Source: UBA6522 sp965262365
GTDB lineage: Bacteria; Pseudomonadota; Gammaproteobacteria; Steroidobacterales; Rariloculaceae
Assembly: GCA_965262365.1 (NCBI GenBank)
Contig: OZ253541.1
Location: 2,542,001-2,606,000, forward strand
Length of the DNA: 64,000 nucleotides
Direction: 5' to 3'
Shown here: positions 1 to 9,438 of the stretch, one piece after another
Layout: each line of letters starts with the position of its first letter
Numbering within the stretch: the stretch's first letter is position 1
Position numbers and translations under genes: made by a program
Notes under the pieces: model-generated
What the model was told of the DNA's origin: nothing
What the model saw: the letters and a program-made list of their open reading frames with translations, nothing else
The model's database searches: none

Positions 1-801
1 ATTGAACTGAGGATCCCCGTAACGCGGGTCTCCCGCCAACGGATGCCCGGCATGGGCCGCGTGAACCCGAATCTGATGGGTACGACCGGTGCCGGTCATC
101 ACGTCCATCAGCGTCGCCAGATCGCCGAAACGCGCCACTGCCCGAAACCGGCTGAGCGCGCGCTTGCCTGCCGGATCGACCTGTACCAGGCTCTCGCCGC
201 CACGACGCCGCGTGCTAAGCGAGACATCAATCCTTGAACGGCCGTTTGGCCAGCGTCCTCGCACCAGGGCCAGGTACCGCTTGACCATGCCGCCGGTTCG
301 CAACAACTCATGCAACTGCCGAAGTGCGGCATGGCGCTTCGCCACCAACAGGCACCCTGAAGTTCCCCGGTCCAACCGGTGCACCAGGTCCGCCGACCGC
401 AGTTCGGGGGTGAGGCTGCGCAGAGCCTCGATGCACCCGAAGTCAACACCGGTCCCGGCATGCACGGGCATGCCCGCCGGCTTGTCCAGCACCAGGATCC
501 TGCGATCCTCGTACAGAATCCTGTCAGCCAGCCAGCGAACGCGGTTTGCCGGCAACTGCGCGGGACCGGAACGACGCCCGTGCACCGGCGGGACTCGCAC
601 CCGATCGCCCTCCTTGAGACGATAGCCGGCACGCACCCGGCCGCTGTTCACCCGAACCTGCCCCGATCGAATCAGCCGGTAGACATGGCTGCGAGGCACG
701 CCGGACAGCACGCCGAGCAGATAATTGTCCAGGCGTCGTCCCACGCAATCCGCATCGACGTCGCGGTAGTGGGCGGAGGGGCGAGTGGCAGTCTGGTTCA
801 T
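1..801 (-). CDS. rluC: 23S rRNA pseudouridine synthase RluC, C-terminus cut by window edge
   Basis: RluC makes pseudouridine at 23S rRNA positions 955, 2504 and 2580 (E. coli numbering, family knowledge). Translating the minus strand from the ATG at 799-801 gives 267 residues with no stop before the window edge. Residues about 20-75 form an S4 RNA-binding domain (GRRLDNYLL, SHVYRLIRSGQVRVN). The RluA-type catalytic motif HRLDRGTSG is at about 141-149, with the catalytic Asp at 144. The conserved GTGRTHQIRVH follows near 240. It is divergent from rne, the same arrangement as in E. coli, which supports RluC over RluD. Only the last 50 or so residues are outside the window. Confidence 0.93.
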   Translation of the reverse strand, partial: MNQTATRPSAHYRDVDADCVGRRLDNYLLGVLSGVPRSHVYRLIRSGQVRVNSGRVRAGYRLKEGDRVRVPPVHGRRSGPAQLPANRVRWLADRILYEDRRILVLDKPAGMPVHAGTGVDFGCIEALRSLTPELRSADLVHRLDRGTSGCLLVAKRHAALRQLHELLRTGGMVKRYLALVRGRWPNGRSRIDVSLSTRRRGGESLVQVDPAGKRALSRFRAVARFGDLATLMDVMTGTGRTHQIRVHAAHAGHPLAGDPRYGDPQFN

Positions 802-1314
802 AAAAATGAGCTGTCCTGAGCTGTGATATAGTACGCGACGCGGCCCGGCGGCGCCGAAACGCCGAACTGGGATCGAAGCATAGGGGCGTGCGCGAAGGCG
901 CGCCAATAGTTACGGATTTTTTCGGCGGGTCCCGCAAGGGGTTGGCCCGCGGTTGTATCCAGGCGATCACGTTCTGTTCAGGATTGGCGCTCAGGCGATC
1001 CATGCATGACGAAGAGAGCGTCGAATCGCTGAGCAATTTTGTGAAACAGTTTCCTGCCCGAATTTCTCGCCGGCAACCTGACACGTTTGTCGGTTCAATC
1101 GCCAATCGAGGTCCTGCGTCCCTGGATGGACCAGGGGCCGGCGCACCGAATGTGCCGCCCGGAACCCTCGAAATAGAGGCACCGCCGCGGCGATATCCAA
1201 CTCACCTCGCCGGCAGCGCCGGCGCGGCCGTCGGGCTTGAACATCTCAATGCTCTTGCCTGGCAGACCGCGGTGCCGAACTCCGAAAGGCTCGCCACCAA
1301 CGGATCGAGAAATC
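802..1314 (+). promoter_or_regulatory. rluC-rne divergent region with long rne leader
   Basis: This 513-base gap separates the divergent rluC and rne starts. A long 5' untranslated region is the known site of RNase E autoregulation in enterics, so a leader of this size before rne is expected. The short open frames here have no recognisable product. I see GC-rich hairpin-prone stretches but no match to the enteric rne leader that I can assert. Confidence 0.5.
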
Positions 1315-3372
1315 ATGAAGCGAATGCTGGTAAATGCAACTCAGCAAGAAGAGTTGCGCGTGGCCATCGTGGATGGCCAGAAACTCTACGACCTTGACAT
1401 CGAGGTACCAACCAGGGAACAACGCAAGTCGAATATCTACAAGGGGCGCATCACGCGCCTGGAGCCCAGCCTCGAGGCCGCCTTTGTAGACTACGGCGCT
1501 GCACGCCACGGCTTCCTTCCGCTCAAGGAAATCTCCAGGGAATACTTCGTCCGCGAACCGGCCGAGGGCGAGCGGGTCAACATCAAGGACGTCCTCAAGG
1601 AAAACCAGGACATCGTCGTCCAGGTTGAGAAGGAGGAGCGCGGCAACAAGGGCGCCGCCCTGACCACCTACGTCAGCCTTGCCGGTCGGTTCATCGTGCT
1701 TATGCCCAACAACCCCCGCGCCGGTGGCGTGTCCCGGCGCATCACGGGCGAAGGCCGGGATTCGGTCCGCAAGGCGCTGGAGGAATTGCAGCCCCCCGAG
1801 GAGATGGGTTGCATCGTCCGCACCGCGGGTGTCGGGCGAAGCATCGAGGAACTGAAATGGGACCTGGACTACCTGCTGAATGTCTGGGAGGCGATCAAGC
1901 AGGTCGTGGTGGGCAGGCCGTCGCCGTTCCTGATCTATCAGGAAGGCAACGCCATCTTGCGCGCCATTCGCGATCATTTCTCCAACGAGATCGGCGAAAT
2001 TCTTGTAGACAGGGAGGATGTCTACGCGGAAGCTCGTGAATTCATGGAGCAGGTGATGCCGCACAACCTGCCCCGCCTCAAATTCTACGACGATGCCACC
2101 GTGCCGCTGTTTGCTCGCTTCCAGATCGAGAGCCAGATCGAGTCGGCGTTCTCGCATTTAGTCACGCTGCCGTCGGGCGGAAGCATCGTCATCGATCACA
2201 CCGAGGCGCTGACCGCGATCGATATCAACTCGGCCCGCGCGACCAAGGGCGACGACATCGAGTCCACAGCGCTGAACACCAATCTCGAGGCCGCCGAAGA
2301 AATCGCGCGCCAGCTCCGGATACGGGATCTGGGCGGCCTGATCGTGATCGATTTCATCGACATGAGCGCCCACAAGCATCAGCGCGACGTGGAAGGCCGG
2401 CTGCGGGAGGTGGTCAAACCGGACCGGGCTCGCATCCAGATCGGCCGTATCTCACGATTTGGCCTGCTGGAGATGTCGCGGCAGAGACTGCGTCCGTCCC
2501 TGGAAGAGTCGACGCAGTCGGTGTGCGGCCGCTGCAATGGAATCGGGCATGTGCGCAGCGTGGAATCGCTTGCCCTGGCCGTGCTTCGCATTGTCGGTGA
2601 GGAAGCACGCAAGGAGCGCACTGCCCGGGTGGTTGCCCAGCTACCGGTTGACGTCAGCAACTACGTCCTGAACGAAAAGCGGGACTGGATCCAGACCATT
2701 CAGCAAAGCAACGACGTGGCCGTCGTGCTCGTCGGCAATCGGAACCTCGAGACTCCCAACTATTCCATCACGCGCTTGCGCGACGACGAAGTCGAACTGT
2801 CGGAGCACGCCGTGTCCAGCTACAAGCTCGTGGAGCCGAAGCAGGACGCGTCGGATTCGTACCGCAAACCACCGCAACATCCCCAACCCGAGCAAGCTGC
2901 CGTAGCGAACGTCGCTCATCGCAAACCCGCGCCCAAGCCCACCAAGAAGAAAGCCAGGAAACGCCGCCAGTCCGTCAGCCTGTGGCGCCGGCTGTTCGGT
3001 TGGGCGCTGCCCAAGCGAAAGCGTCGAAGCCCCGCTCCGAAACGGTCTCGCAAGGACGGTTCTCGCGGCGGCAAGCACCCGGACCGCCGCCCCCGGCGCC
3101 CGAAGCGATCCCGCGGTCCGGCCAAGGGCCGTAGCGGCGGCGCCCCGGATAGCAGCAAGAAGAAGGCCCAGGGCGACGGCGGCAATCCGGAAGAACGCCG
3201 CAGTCGGAGATCTCGCAGGAGGCGATCCTCGGGTGGTCGGAAACCCGCAGAACAAAGGACTGACAAACAACGCGGAGCGGAGCGCGGCGACAAACAGAAA
3301 CCGGCGCCCGCAACGCCACCTGCCGCGCCCGATGCTTCCACCGCGCAACCGCCCGCCGCCGGCCAGGATTAG
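1315..3372 (+). CDS. rne: Ribonuclease E
   Basis: Endoribonuclease that starts mRNA decay and matures 5S rRNA and tRNA, and scaffolds the degradosome at the inner membrane. The start at 1315 gives MKRMLVNATQQEELRVAIVDG, the usual RNase E N-terminus; an upstream in-frame start at 1237 would add 26 unrelated residues. An S1 domain lies at about 35-125. Catalytic Asp303 (AIDINSARATKG) and Asp346 (VIDFIDM) fall exactly at E. coli numbering, as do the Zn-link cysteines 404 and 407 (CGRC). The protein has 685 residues against about 1060 in E. coli. Its C-terminal tail is short and rich in Lys/Arg/Pro, with an aromatic segment near 552-567 (SLWRRLFGWALP) that could be the membrane anchor. Degradosome partner sites cannot be recognised. 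Confidence 0.97.
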   Translation: MKRMLVNATQQEELRVAIVDGQKLYDLDIEVPTREQRKSNIYKGRITRLEPSLEAAFVDYGAARHGFLPLKEISREYFVREPAEGERVNIKDVLKENQDIVVQVEKEERGNKGAALTTYVSLAGRFIVLMPNNPRAGGVSRRITGEGRDSVRKALEELQPPEEMGCIVRTAGVGRSIEELKWDLDYLLNVWEAIKQVVVGRPSPFLIYQEGNAILRAIRDHFSNEIGEILVDREDVYAEAREFMEQVMPHNLPRLKFYDDATVPLFARFQIESQIESAFSHLVTLPSGGSIVIDHTEALTAIDINSARATKGDDIESTALNTNLEAAEEIARQLRIRDLGGLIVIDFIDMSAHKHQRDVEGRLREVVKPDRARIQIGRISRFGLLEMSRQRLRPSLEESTQSVCGRCNGIGHVRSVESLALAVLRIVGEEARKERTARVVAQLPVDVSNYVLNEKRDWIQTIQQSNDVAVVLVGNRNLETPNYSITRLRDDEVELSEHAVSSYKLVEPKQDASDSYRKPPQHPQPEQAAVANVAHRKPAPKPTKKKARKRRQSVSLWRRLFGWALPKRKRRSPAPKRSRKDGSRGGKHPDRRPRRPKRSRGPAKGRSGGAPDSSKKKAQGDGGNPEERRSRRSRRRRSSGGRKPAEQRTDKQRGAERGDKQKPAPATPPAAPDASTAQPPAAGQD

Positions 3373-3423
3373 CCGGTCGGGATCGCAGAACGGACGGAGG
3401 TCAACTCGGCACTTGTGGCCGGA

Positions 3424-4511
3424 CTACCGCGACAGCCAGACAATGAAACGTTCGTTCATTTCGTCGCCGTTGTCGCTCCACCAGACCCAATCATTTCGCA
3501 GGGCGAGTTGTGTGTGCTCCGGCGTATTGGGCATGTGCGGCAACATATCCACGCCGGTCTCAAGGTGCGTTGATATCAGGGCCTCGGCAGACCTGCGAAC
3601 CGGGCTGTAGGCAATGTACTGACTGATCCGGGCCATGGATTCCGGTTGCGCGACAAATTGCACGAACTGTAGCGCCGCGGCCAGCCGGGGGGTGCCGGCC
3701 ACGATGCCCATCGGACCCGAATCAAGGACCTGCCCGTCCCAGACGATCACGAACGGCTGATTCTCCAGCACCTGAGCATTGAAGATTCTTCCGTTGTACG
3801 CAGTTGACATGACCACTTCGCCGTCGGCGAGCATCTGCGGCGGCTGGGCTCCCGCCTCCCACCAGACGATCTGGTCCTTGATGGTTTCGAGCTTGCGGAA
3901 TGCCCGGGCAAGGCCCTGCTCCGTGTCCAGGACAGCGTATACGTCTTCAATCGTCACACCGTCGGCCATGAGCGCGAATTCCAGGTTCACCAGCGGCGCA
4001 TGCCGCGCCTGCCCGGAAATCGCTCCAGGTCAAAAAAATCGTCGATGGTTTCCGGCGTCTCGCCGGAAATGACTTCCGAGTTGTAAGCGTAAACCGTGGA
4101 GTAGAACAGCGTTCCGGCGCCGCACTCGCTGACCGTATCCGGATAGTAGTCCTCCTCTGGGCTGGACCCGTCCGCGCCGGGCGGCAGGTCCGCGAAATCG
4201 ATGAGTTCGAACAGGCCCTCGTCGCAACCGCGTACGGCATCGGCCAACTCCAGGTCCACCACGTCCCAATACACAACCCCCGACTCCACCTGTGCGCGAA
4301 TCTGTGCGAGGCCGCCGTTGTAGTCCTCAAGCTGGATTTCGATCCCGGTCTCTTCGGTAAACGGCTTGTGGTACGCCTCCTGACTGGCCCGGGCATAGGA
4401 GCCGCCCCAGGACACCACGGTGATGGACTGCGCCAGCAATGGCGCACTCAGGATACCGAGCGCCAGTACGATTGCCGGCCTGGCATATGGACACAGGATC
4501 GATTGCTTCAT
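3424..4511 (-). pseudogene. PotD-type periplasmic polyamine-binding protein, frameshifted
   Basis: Substrate-binding component of a spermidine/putrescine-type ABC importer. The first frame starts at MKQSILCPYARP (4511), has a signal peptide ending near LLAQ, and carries the family motifs VVSWGGSYARASQEAYHKPF and FFDLERFPGRRGM before stopping at 3987. The rest of the family sequence (NLEFALMADG, WWEAGAQPPQ, STAYNGRIFNA) continues in another minus-strand frame, 3424-3990. One missing base (or an equivalent indel) near 3995-4005 would rejoin them. No permease or ATPase gene is nearby. Causes could be a real inactivating mutation or a sequencing error. Confidence 0.8.
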
Positions 4512-4565
4512 GACATTGTTCCTCGACCAGAACCTTTTGATGCGACCCGCGTGCAAGGAGCGCAT

Positions 4566-5132
4566 CTACTTCTGAAGATGCGCGAGCAAGCCCAGCGATG
4601 CCTCCTCGACCAGGTCAAGTACGTACTCAAAACCCGTCGAGCCTCCGTAGTAGGGATCGGGCACGCTGCTTTGTTCGCCATCGGGCGCGAATTCCATGAA
4701 CAATCTGATTCGAGATCGAAACTCGGGTGGGCAGATTTCCGCCAGAATCCGGTAATTGTCCTCGTCCATGGCCAGCACCAGGTCGAATCTGGAAAAGTCG
4801 TCCGTGGTCACCCTTCGCGCGCGCTGGCTCGTCAGGTCTATCCCCCGGCGGGCGGCGGCACGGCAGGCTCGATGGTCCGGCGGATCGCCGACATGGTAGG
4901 CGTGGGTGCCCGCCGAATCCACGTGCACGGCGAGTTCCGGCGCGCGCTTTCGCAGCGTCTCACTGAAAACGCCTTCCGCCGTGGGCGAGCGGCAGATGTT
5001 GCCCATGCAGACGAACAGGACTCGCGCACCCGCCTGCGCCTCGCCGACCGTTGCCGCCGCGCCGGCAGCTCCCACGGTGCCCGTTTCGGGGCGGTTGTCG
5101 ATGGATTCCTTCACTGCAGTGTCCTGTCCCAC
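4566..5132 (-). CDS. Low-molecular-weight protein-tyrosine phosphatase
   Basis: Cytoplasmic LMW-PTP, which hydrolyses phosphotyrosine and in bacteria often counteracts a tyrosine kinase in exopolysaccharide control. The P-loop CX5R is VCMGNICRS with Cys42 and Arg48; the general acid Asp is in VPDPYYGG (Asp159). The fold is complete, with 188 residues against the usual 150-165. The excess is an Ala/Gly-rich N-terminal stretch of about 35 residues, so translation may start further in. It lies 54 bases upstream of the broken binding-protein gene on the same strand. No kinase partner is in the window. Confidence 0.92.
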   Translation of the reverse strand: MGQDTAVKESIDNRPETGTVGAAGAAATVGEAQAGARVLFVCMGNICRSPTAEGVFSETLRKRAPELAVHVDSAGTHAYHVGDPPDHRACRAAARRGIDLTSQRARRVTTDDFSRFDLVLAMDEDNYRILAEICPPEFRSRIRLFMEFAPDGEQSSVPDPYYGGSTGFEYVLDLVEEASLGLLAHLQK

Positions 5133-5249
5133 GAGACCCAGCCAATTCAGCCCGGGCAGACCAAATGGCGCTCAAGTCTTGGTTACTTTGGCGATGGCGT
5201 CAAGCGTGGCTGCAAGCCATCCTTGCACGGCTTGGATAGAATACGCCGG

Positions 5250-6275
5250 ATGCGCTCACGACTCGCCATCTGCTGCACGATGCTTTGCCTGTCCACCGGC
5301 GGACAGGCCGCCTTCGCCCACGGTGGCGTCGTCCTCGAGGAGGACCTTTGCATCATCAACGTCGGCTATTTCCAGGCGCATTTCAAGATCTATGTTCCCC
5401 TGCAGCGCGAACGCCAGGAATTCTGTGAAGACATTCCAATCACCGGTGAGAGCGTATTTGTCATGGAATACCTCCATGCGGGGTTGGGCGAAGCGTCAAT
5501 CGACTTTCGCGTCATCAGAAATGTAACCGGACTCGGGCGATTTGCGTCATGGGACGATGTCGCCCGGATCGACGACCTCGACGAGGCGACCGTGTTCTAC
5601 CACCCGCCCGCCGTCGTCCCGGGCGTCTACAGTGTGGTGCATCGCTTCGACGAGCCGGGGGAATTTATCGGTGTCGTCACTGCGATGCCGGCGGACGCGG
5701 GCGAGCCCTACACCGCCGTTTTCCCATTCCGGGTGGGCTTCACCGGGTTCGGGGCCTGGCCGCTCATCCTGATAGCGATCGCACTGCTGCAACTACATCT
5801 CTGGTACTCCAGCGGCCACCTGCAGCGCTGGCTCGGCCGCCTGAAGAACCGGCACTCCAGCGCCATTGCCACGTTGGCCTGCGCGCTATTGCTGGTCAGC
5901 GAGAGCCAGGGGAACCAGGCCGTGCTTGACTCCGACTCCAACGCCGACTCCTGGTTCAGTGCCCGTTCCGAACACTTCCGGGTGAGTGTCGATCCCGATC
6001 TTGAGCCGCTTGCCATCAACACGATCCACCGCTGGGTTGTGCAGGTGAAGACCCTCGACGGCGCACCGGTTCCGGCGGCGGAAATCGGCATCCGCGGCGG
6101 CATGCCGACTCACGATCACGGGCTGCCGACGCTTCCGGAGGCGACCCGGTACCTCGGGGACGGCCGTTACCTCATCGAGGGCATGCGCTTTCACATGGCC
6201 GGCAATTGGGAAGTTGTCCTCACCATCGATACGGGTACGCACCGCGACGAAGTCGTTATTCCCCTGGAGTTGTAG
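5250..6275 (+). CDS. Membrane protein with two FixH/YtkA-like domains
   Basis: 341-residue exported or membrane protein. A signal peptide (MRSRLAICCTMLCLSTGG...AFAHG) is followed by an Ig-like domain, a transmembrane segment near FGAWPLILIAIALLQLHLW, a second hydrophobic stretch (IATLACALLLVSE), and a C-terminal beta domain. That domain contains GAPVPAAEIGIRGGMPTHDHGLPT, resembling YtkA/FixH. The His-rich PTHDHG could bind a metal, possibly copper (inference). The open frame extends upstream to 4368 but that part is antisense to the phosphatase; the ATG at 5250 precedes a good signal peptide. It overlaps the next gene by one base (TAG/GTG), so the two are translationally coupled, suggesting a joint role in periplasmic redox or metal handling. 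Confidence 0.72.
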   Translation: MRSRLAICCTMLCLSTGGQAAFAHGGVVLEEDLCIINVGYFQAHFKIYVPLQRERQEFCEDIPITGESVFVMEYLHAGLGEASIDFRVIRNVTGLGRFASWDDVARIDDLDEATVFYHPPAVVPGVYSVVHRFDEPGEFIGVVTAMPADAGEPYTAVFPFRVGFTGFGAWPLILIAIALLQLHLWYSSGHLQRWLGRLKNRHSSAIATLACALLLVSESQGNQAVLDSDSNADSWFSARSEHFRVSVDPDLEPLAINTIHRWVVQVKTLDGAPVPAAEIGIRGGMPTHDHGLPTLPEATRYLGDGRYLIEGMRFHMAGNWEVVLTIDTGTHRDEVVIPLEL

Positions 6276-7603
6276 TGACAAGCAGTCCGTGGCAAAAGTC
6301 CCGATTCGCGATCATCGGGTTCGGTCTTGCCGCCGTGCTGGCCGGTGCCGCGTGGTTTTCGATGCGGCCCGCTGTACCGCCGAATTGGACGGACCATGAA
6401 CTCGATCTCATGGCATCGCTGTGGATAGCCAACCTTCCGCCCGTGCCGGCCGATCCCTCCAACGCCGTTGCCGACGACCCCCGTGCGGCCCGGCTCGGCC
6501 ATCGGCTGTTCTTCGATTCACGCCTCAGCGGCAACGGCCAGTTCGCCTGTTCAAGCTGCCATCAACCTGCCCTGGGTTTCACCGATGGCCGCCTCCGGGG
6601 TGAGGCGCTGGGCGAGTCACAGCGCAATACCCCGAGCATCGTCGGCACGGCCTACAGCCCCTGGCTCTACTGGGACGGACGCAAGGACAGCCAGTGGTCC
6701 CAAGCCCTTTCGCCGCTCGAAGACCCCAACGAACAGGGCGGCAACCGGGTCGGGATCGCCCGGCTCATGTACACGGATCGCGAATACCGCGAGACCTACA
6801 CCGCGCTGTTCGGTCCCCTGCCCGACCTGTCGGATCGAAACCGGTTTCCGGGCGCGGCTGGGCCCATCGAAGGCACTCCCCTGGAAGCCGCCTGGAACGC
6901 GATGGAACCCGCGGACCGGGAATCGATCACACGGATATTCGCGAATGTCGGCAAGGCCATTGCCGCCTACGAGCGGCTGCTTGTGCCCGGGCCGTCGCGC
7001 TTCGACCATTACCTCGAAGCGCTCGCCAGCGAAGAAGAAGCGCAGGCCCGTGCCATCCTCAGTGCTGACGAGGCCACCGGGTTACGGCTGTTCATGGGCA
7101 AGGCGCGCTGCATCGAGTGTCACAACGGACCGCTGCTGACCAACAACGAATTTCACAACACCGGGATCATTTCCTCGCCTGGGCAGATTCCCGACCGCGG
7201 CCGGATCGACGGCATTCGCCTGGTGCGGGCCGATCCCTTCAATTGCCTGGGCGCATACAGCGACGATCCGCTGAAGGATTGCGCCGAGCTTCGTTTCGCG
7301 CGCACCGGGTCCGAGGTCGTCGGCGCATTACGAACGCCGTCGCTTCGCAACCTGACCGGCACCGAACCTTTCTCGCACCAGGGTCAGACACCGTCTCTGG
7401 AACAGATGATGCGGCACTACGATCGCGCTCCGCAGGCCATGATCGGTCACAATGAGGCGAAGCCGCTCAGCCTGAGGCAACGGGAGCGCACTCAACTGCA
7501 ATCATTTCTCGCGACGCTGGATGCGCCACTTGCCACCGCTCCCCAGTGGTTGGAACCGCCCGCCGACATCATTGCGCTTGTCGAGAGCCCTGCGACGCCC
7601 TGA
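6275..7603 (+). CDS. Di-haem cytochrome c peroxidase (MauG/CcpA family)
   Basis: Periplasmic or membrane-anchored di-haem c protein reducing peroxide or oxidising a partner. It has two haem c sites, CSSCH (residues 92-96) and CIECH (279-283), each followed by typical CcpA sequence (QPALGFTDG, NGPLLTNNEFHNTG). A single N-terminal transmembrane segment (FAIIGFGLAAVLAGAAWF) serves as anchor or signal. The GTG start at 6275 is chosen because it overlaps the stop of the preceding gene and leaves the hydrophobic segment intact. The length of 442 residues is normal for the membrane-anchored branch. Its stop is 15 bases from the convergent kdsB end. Confidence 0.9.
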   Translation: MTSSPWQKSRFAIIGFGLAAVLAGAAWFSMRPAVPPNWTDHELDLMASLWIANLPPVPADPSNAVADDPRAARLGHRLFFDSRLSGNGQFACSSCHQPALGFTDGRLRGEALGESQRNTPSIVGTAYSPWLYWDGRKDSQWSQALSPLEDPNEQGGNRVGIARLMYTDREYRETYTALFGPLPDLSDRNRFPGAAGPIEGTPLEAAWNAMEPADRESITRIFANVGKAIAAYERLLVPGPSRFDHYLEALASEEEAQARAILSADEATGLRLFMGKARCIECHNGPLLTNNEFHNTGIISSPGQIPDRGRIDGIRLVRADPFNCLGAYSDDPLKDCAELRFARTGSEVVGALRTPSLRNLTGTEPFSHQGQTPSLEQMMRHYDRAPQAMIGHNEAKPLSLRQRERTQLQSFLATLDAPLATAPQWLEPPADIIALVESPATP

Positions 7604-7618
7604 ATCACTCGCCGACTG

Positions 7619-8365
7619 TCAGACCGAACGCGGCGCGATTGCCCGGCGCACTGCAATGAGGTCATCCTCTGTATCCACCCCTTTGGGAGGTATTTCGCGC
7701 GCCCGCGCGACATGAATCGAGATCCCCAGCCACAGCGCGCGAAGCTGTTCCAACCGCTCCTGCAACTCCAATCCGCAAGGCTCCGCCGCAGTGAATTCCT
7801 TCAGCGCCCGGACACGATAGGCATAGAGGCCCACATGGCGCATCGCATCCCCGGCTGCCCCCGTGCCGTCGCGCGGCCAGGGAATCCGTGCGCGACTGAA
7901 GTACAGGGCCCTGGAACGCCGATCCGTGACCACCTTGACCACGTTTGGATCGTCCCACTCGGTGCGGTCCACGATCGGCGTTGCGAGTGTCGCCATCCCC
8001 GCCTCCGGATCATCGTCCAGCAACCCCGCTACCTGCGATACCAGCACCGGGGGCAGCAACGGTTCATCCCCCTGGACGTTGACAACCACGCGATCGTCAG
8101 ACCAATCCAGCCGCCTCGCCACTTCGGCGATTCGGTCGGTACCGCTGGCGTGCGCCGAGTCGGTCATTTCCGCCCGGGCGCCGAAGCGGGCGCACGCTTC
8201 TGCGATGCGAATATCATCCGTGGCCACGATGACCTCGGCGGCGCCGCTGGCCGCGGCAGCCTCGTAGACCCACCAAATCATCGGCCGGCCACCCATGTCG
8301 GCGAGCGGTTTGCCGGGAAGCCGCGCGGCACCGTAGCGCGCCGGAATCACTACGGCGAAATCCAC
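7619..8365 (-). CDS. kdsB: 3-deoxy-manno-octulosonate cytidylyltransferase (CMP-Kdo synthetase)
   Basis: Activates Kdo with CTP to CMP-Kdo for lipopolysaccharide inner-core synthesis in the cytoplasm. The 248-residue length is typical. The N-terminal nucleotide-binding segment is FAVVIPARYGAARLPGKPLADMGG, followed by VIVATDD, the NVQGDEPLLPP motif and YFSRARIPWPRD. It overlaps lpxK by 16 bases and is last of an msbA-lpxK-kdsB run, an order common in gammaproteobacteria. Confidence 0.96.
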   Translation of the reverse strand: MDFAVVIPARYGAARLPGKPLADMGGRPMIWWVYEAAAASGAAEVIVATDDIRIAEACARFGARAEMTDSAHASGTDRIAEVARRLDWSDDRVVVNVQGDEPLLPPVLVSQVAGLLDDDPEAGMATLATPIVDRTEWDDPNVVKVVTDRRSRALYFSRARIPWPRDGTGAAGDAMRHVGLYAYRVRALKEFTAAEPCGLELQERLEQLRALWLGISIHVARAREIPPKGVDTEDDLIAVRRAIAPRSV

Positions 8366-9387
8366 AGGCGCTCCTCGATATGCCCCAGTACACGGGCCAA
8401 TAGTCCGGCCGCCGCGGACGGCTCAAACGACAGCTCGATCGGAACACACCACACGTCGTCGTGGCCGATGCGCTCGCACTTGACCGCATCCTTTTCGGTC
8501 GCCAGCACGGGACTGGAGTCATCGAATTGCAGATCGGCGGCATCGATGGATGCATGATCCGGCAGTGGGTGGGCGATCACCTGCACGCCGGCCGCCTCCA
8601 ACAAGCGAAAAAATCGTTCCGGATGGCCGATCGCCGCCACTGCGTGGACCGTCATGCCCCGAAACGACTCCAGAGGTTTGCGGGCCCGACCGGCGAGTTG
8701 GCAAACGTCCTGCGCCCGAATCGTTGCGCGAAAAACTTCCCCAGCACACCCATCCAGCCCCCAGTCGCCGCCGTTGACCACCACCGCACCCGCTCTCGCA
8801 AGCCGATCTCGCCGCTCCCTGAGGGGACCCGCCGGCAGGCACATTTCGTTGCCGAGACCTCGCTCGCCGTCTATCACCACGATTTCCATGATCCGTCCCA
8901 GCGCGTAGTGCTGCAACCCATCGTCGGCCAACAGGACGTCAACCTGCTCGCGGTCCAGAAGCGCCCGTGCGGCCTCGACGCGATCCGGGGCCACGCTGAT
9001 CGGACAATTCGTGGCACGAGCCAACATTACCGGTTCGTCGCCGACCAGGGCCGGATCACTGTCGCCATCGACGGCTTGCGGCCATGTCCTGGCGCGGCCC
9101 CCGTAGCCGCGGCTGACGATACCGACCCTGAGCCCACGTTGAGCCAATTCTTCGGCCAACCAGATCACCAGAGGCGTCTTGCCGGTGCCACCGACCGTGA
9201 GATTGCCGACCACCACGACCGGGACCGGCAGAACCGTCACGGTCTTGATACCCCAACGGTACATCAGACGCCTGAGGTCGGTGATCCACCGGTAGCAGAC
9301 ACTGAGCGGAAACAGCAACCACCGGTAAGGATTGGGTTGATACCAGACCCGGTCCATGCAACGCGACAGTCTCATTCCGGCACGCAC
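8350..9387 (-). CDS. lpxK: Tetraacyldisaccharide 4'-kinase
   Basis: Phosphorylates the 4' position of the lipid A precursor at the inner membrane. The Walker A motif VVGNLTVGGTGKTPLV lies near residues 60-77, preceded by the usual N-terminal hydrophobic stretch (WLLFPLSVCYRWITDLRRLMYRWG). GIVSRGYGG, LADDGLQHYAL and LATEKDAVKC are family motifs. The length is 345 residues with the start at 9387; MDRVWYQPNPYRW at residue 11 is an equally good start by comparison with relatives. It is coupled to kdsB by overlap. Confidence 0.95.
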   Translation of the reverse strand: MRAGMRLSRCMDRVWYQPNPYRWLLFPLSVCYRWITDLRRLMYRWGIKTVTVLPVPVVVVGNLTVGGTGKTPLVIWLAEELAQRGLRVGIVSRGYGGRARTWPQAVDGDSDPALVGDEPVMLARATNCPISVAPDRVEAARALLDREQVDVLLADDGLQHYALGRIMEIVVIDGERGLGNEMCLPAGPLRERRDRLARAGAVVVNGGDWGLDGCAGEVFRATIRAQDVCQLAGRARKPLESFRGMTVHAVAAIGHPERFFRLLEAAGVQVIAHPLPDHASIDAADLQFDDSSPVLATEKDAVKCERIGHDDVWCVPIELSFEPSAAAGLLARVLGHIEERLWISP

Positions 9388-9438
9388 AGCTTCAGGAAGT
9401 CATTCAGGATCGTGCAGCCCGGTAGCAGCCATCCGGGT

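Noticed and set aside
1237..1314. Longer start for RNase E
   Set aside because: The extra 26 residues do not fit the family; catalytic residue numbering matches E. coli exactly from 1315.
4368..5249. Upstream extension of the membrane protein frame
   Set aside because: It is antisense to the tyrosine phosphatase gene; the signal peptide starts at 5250.
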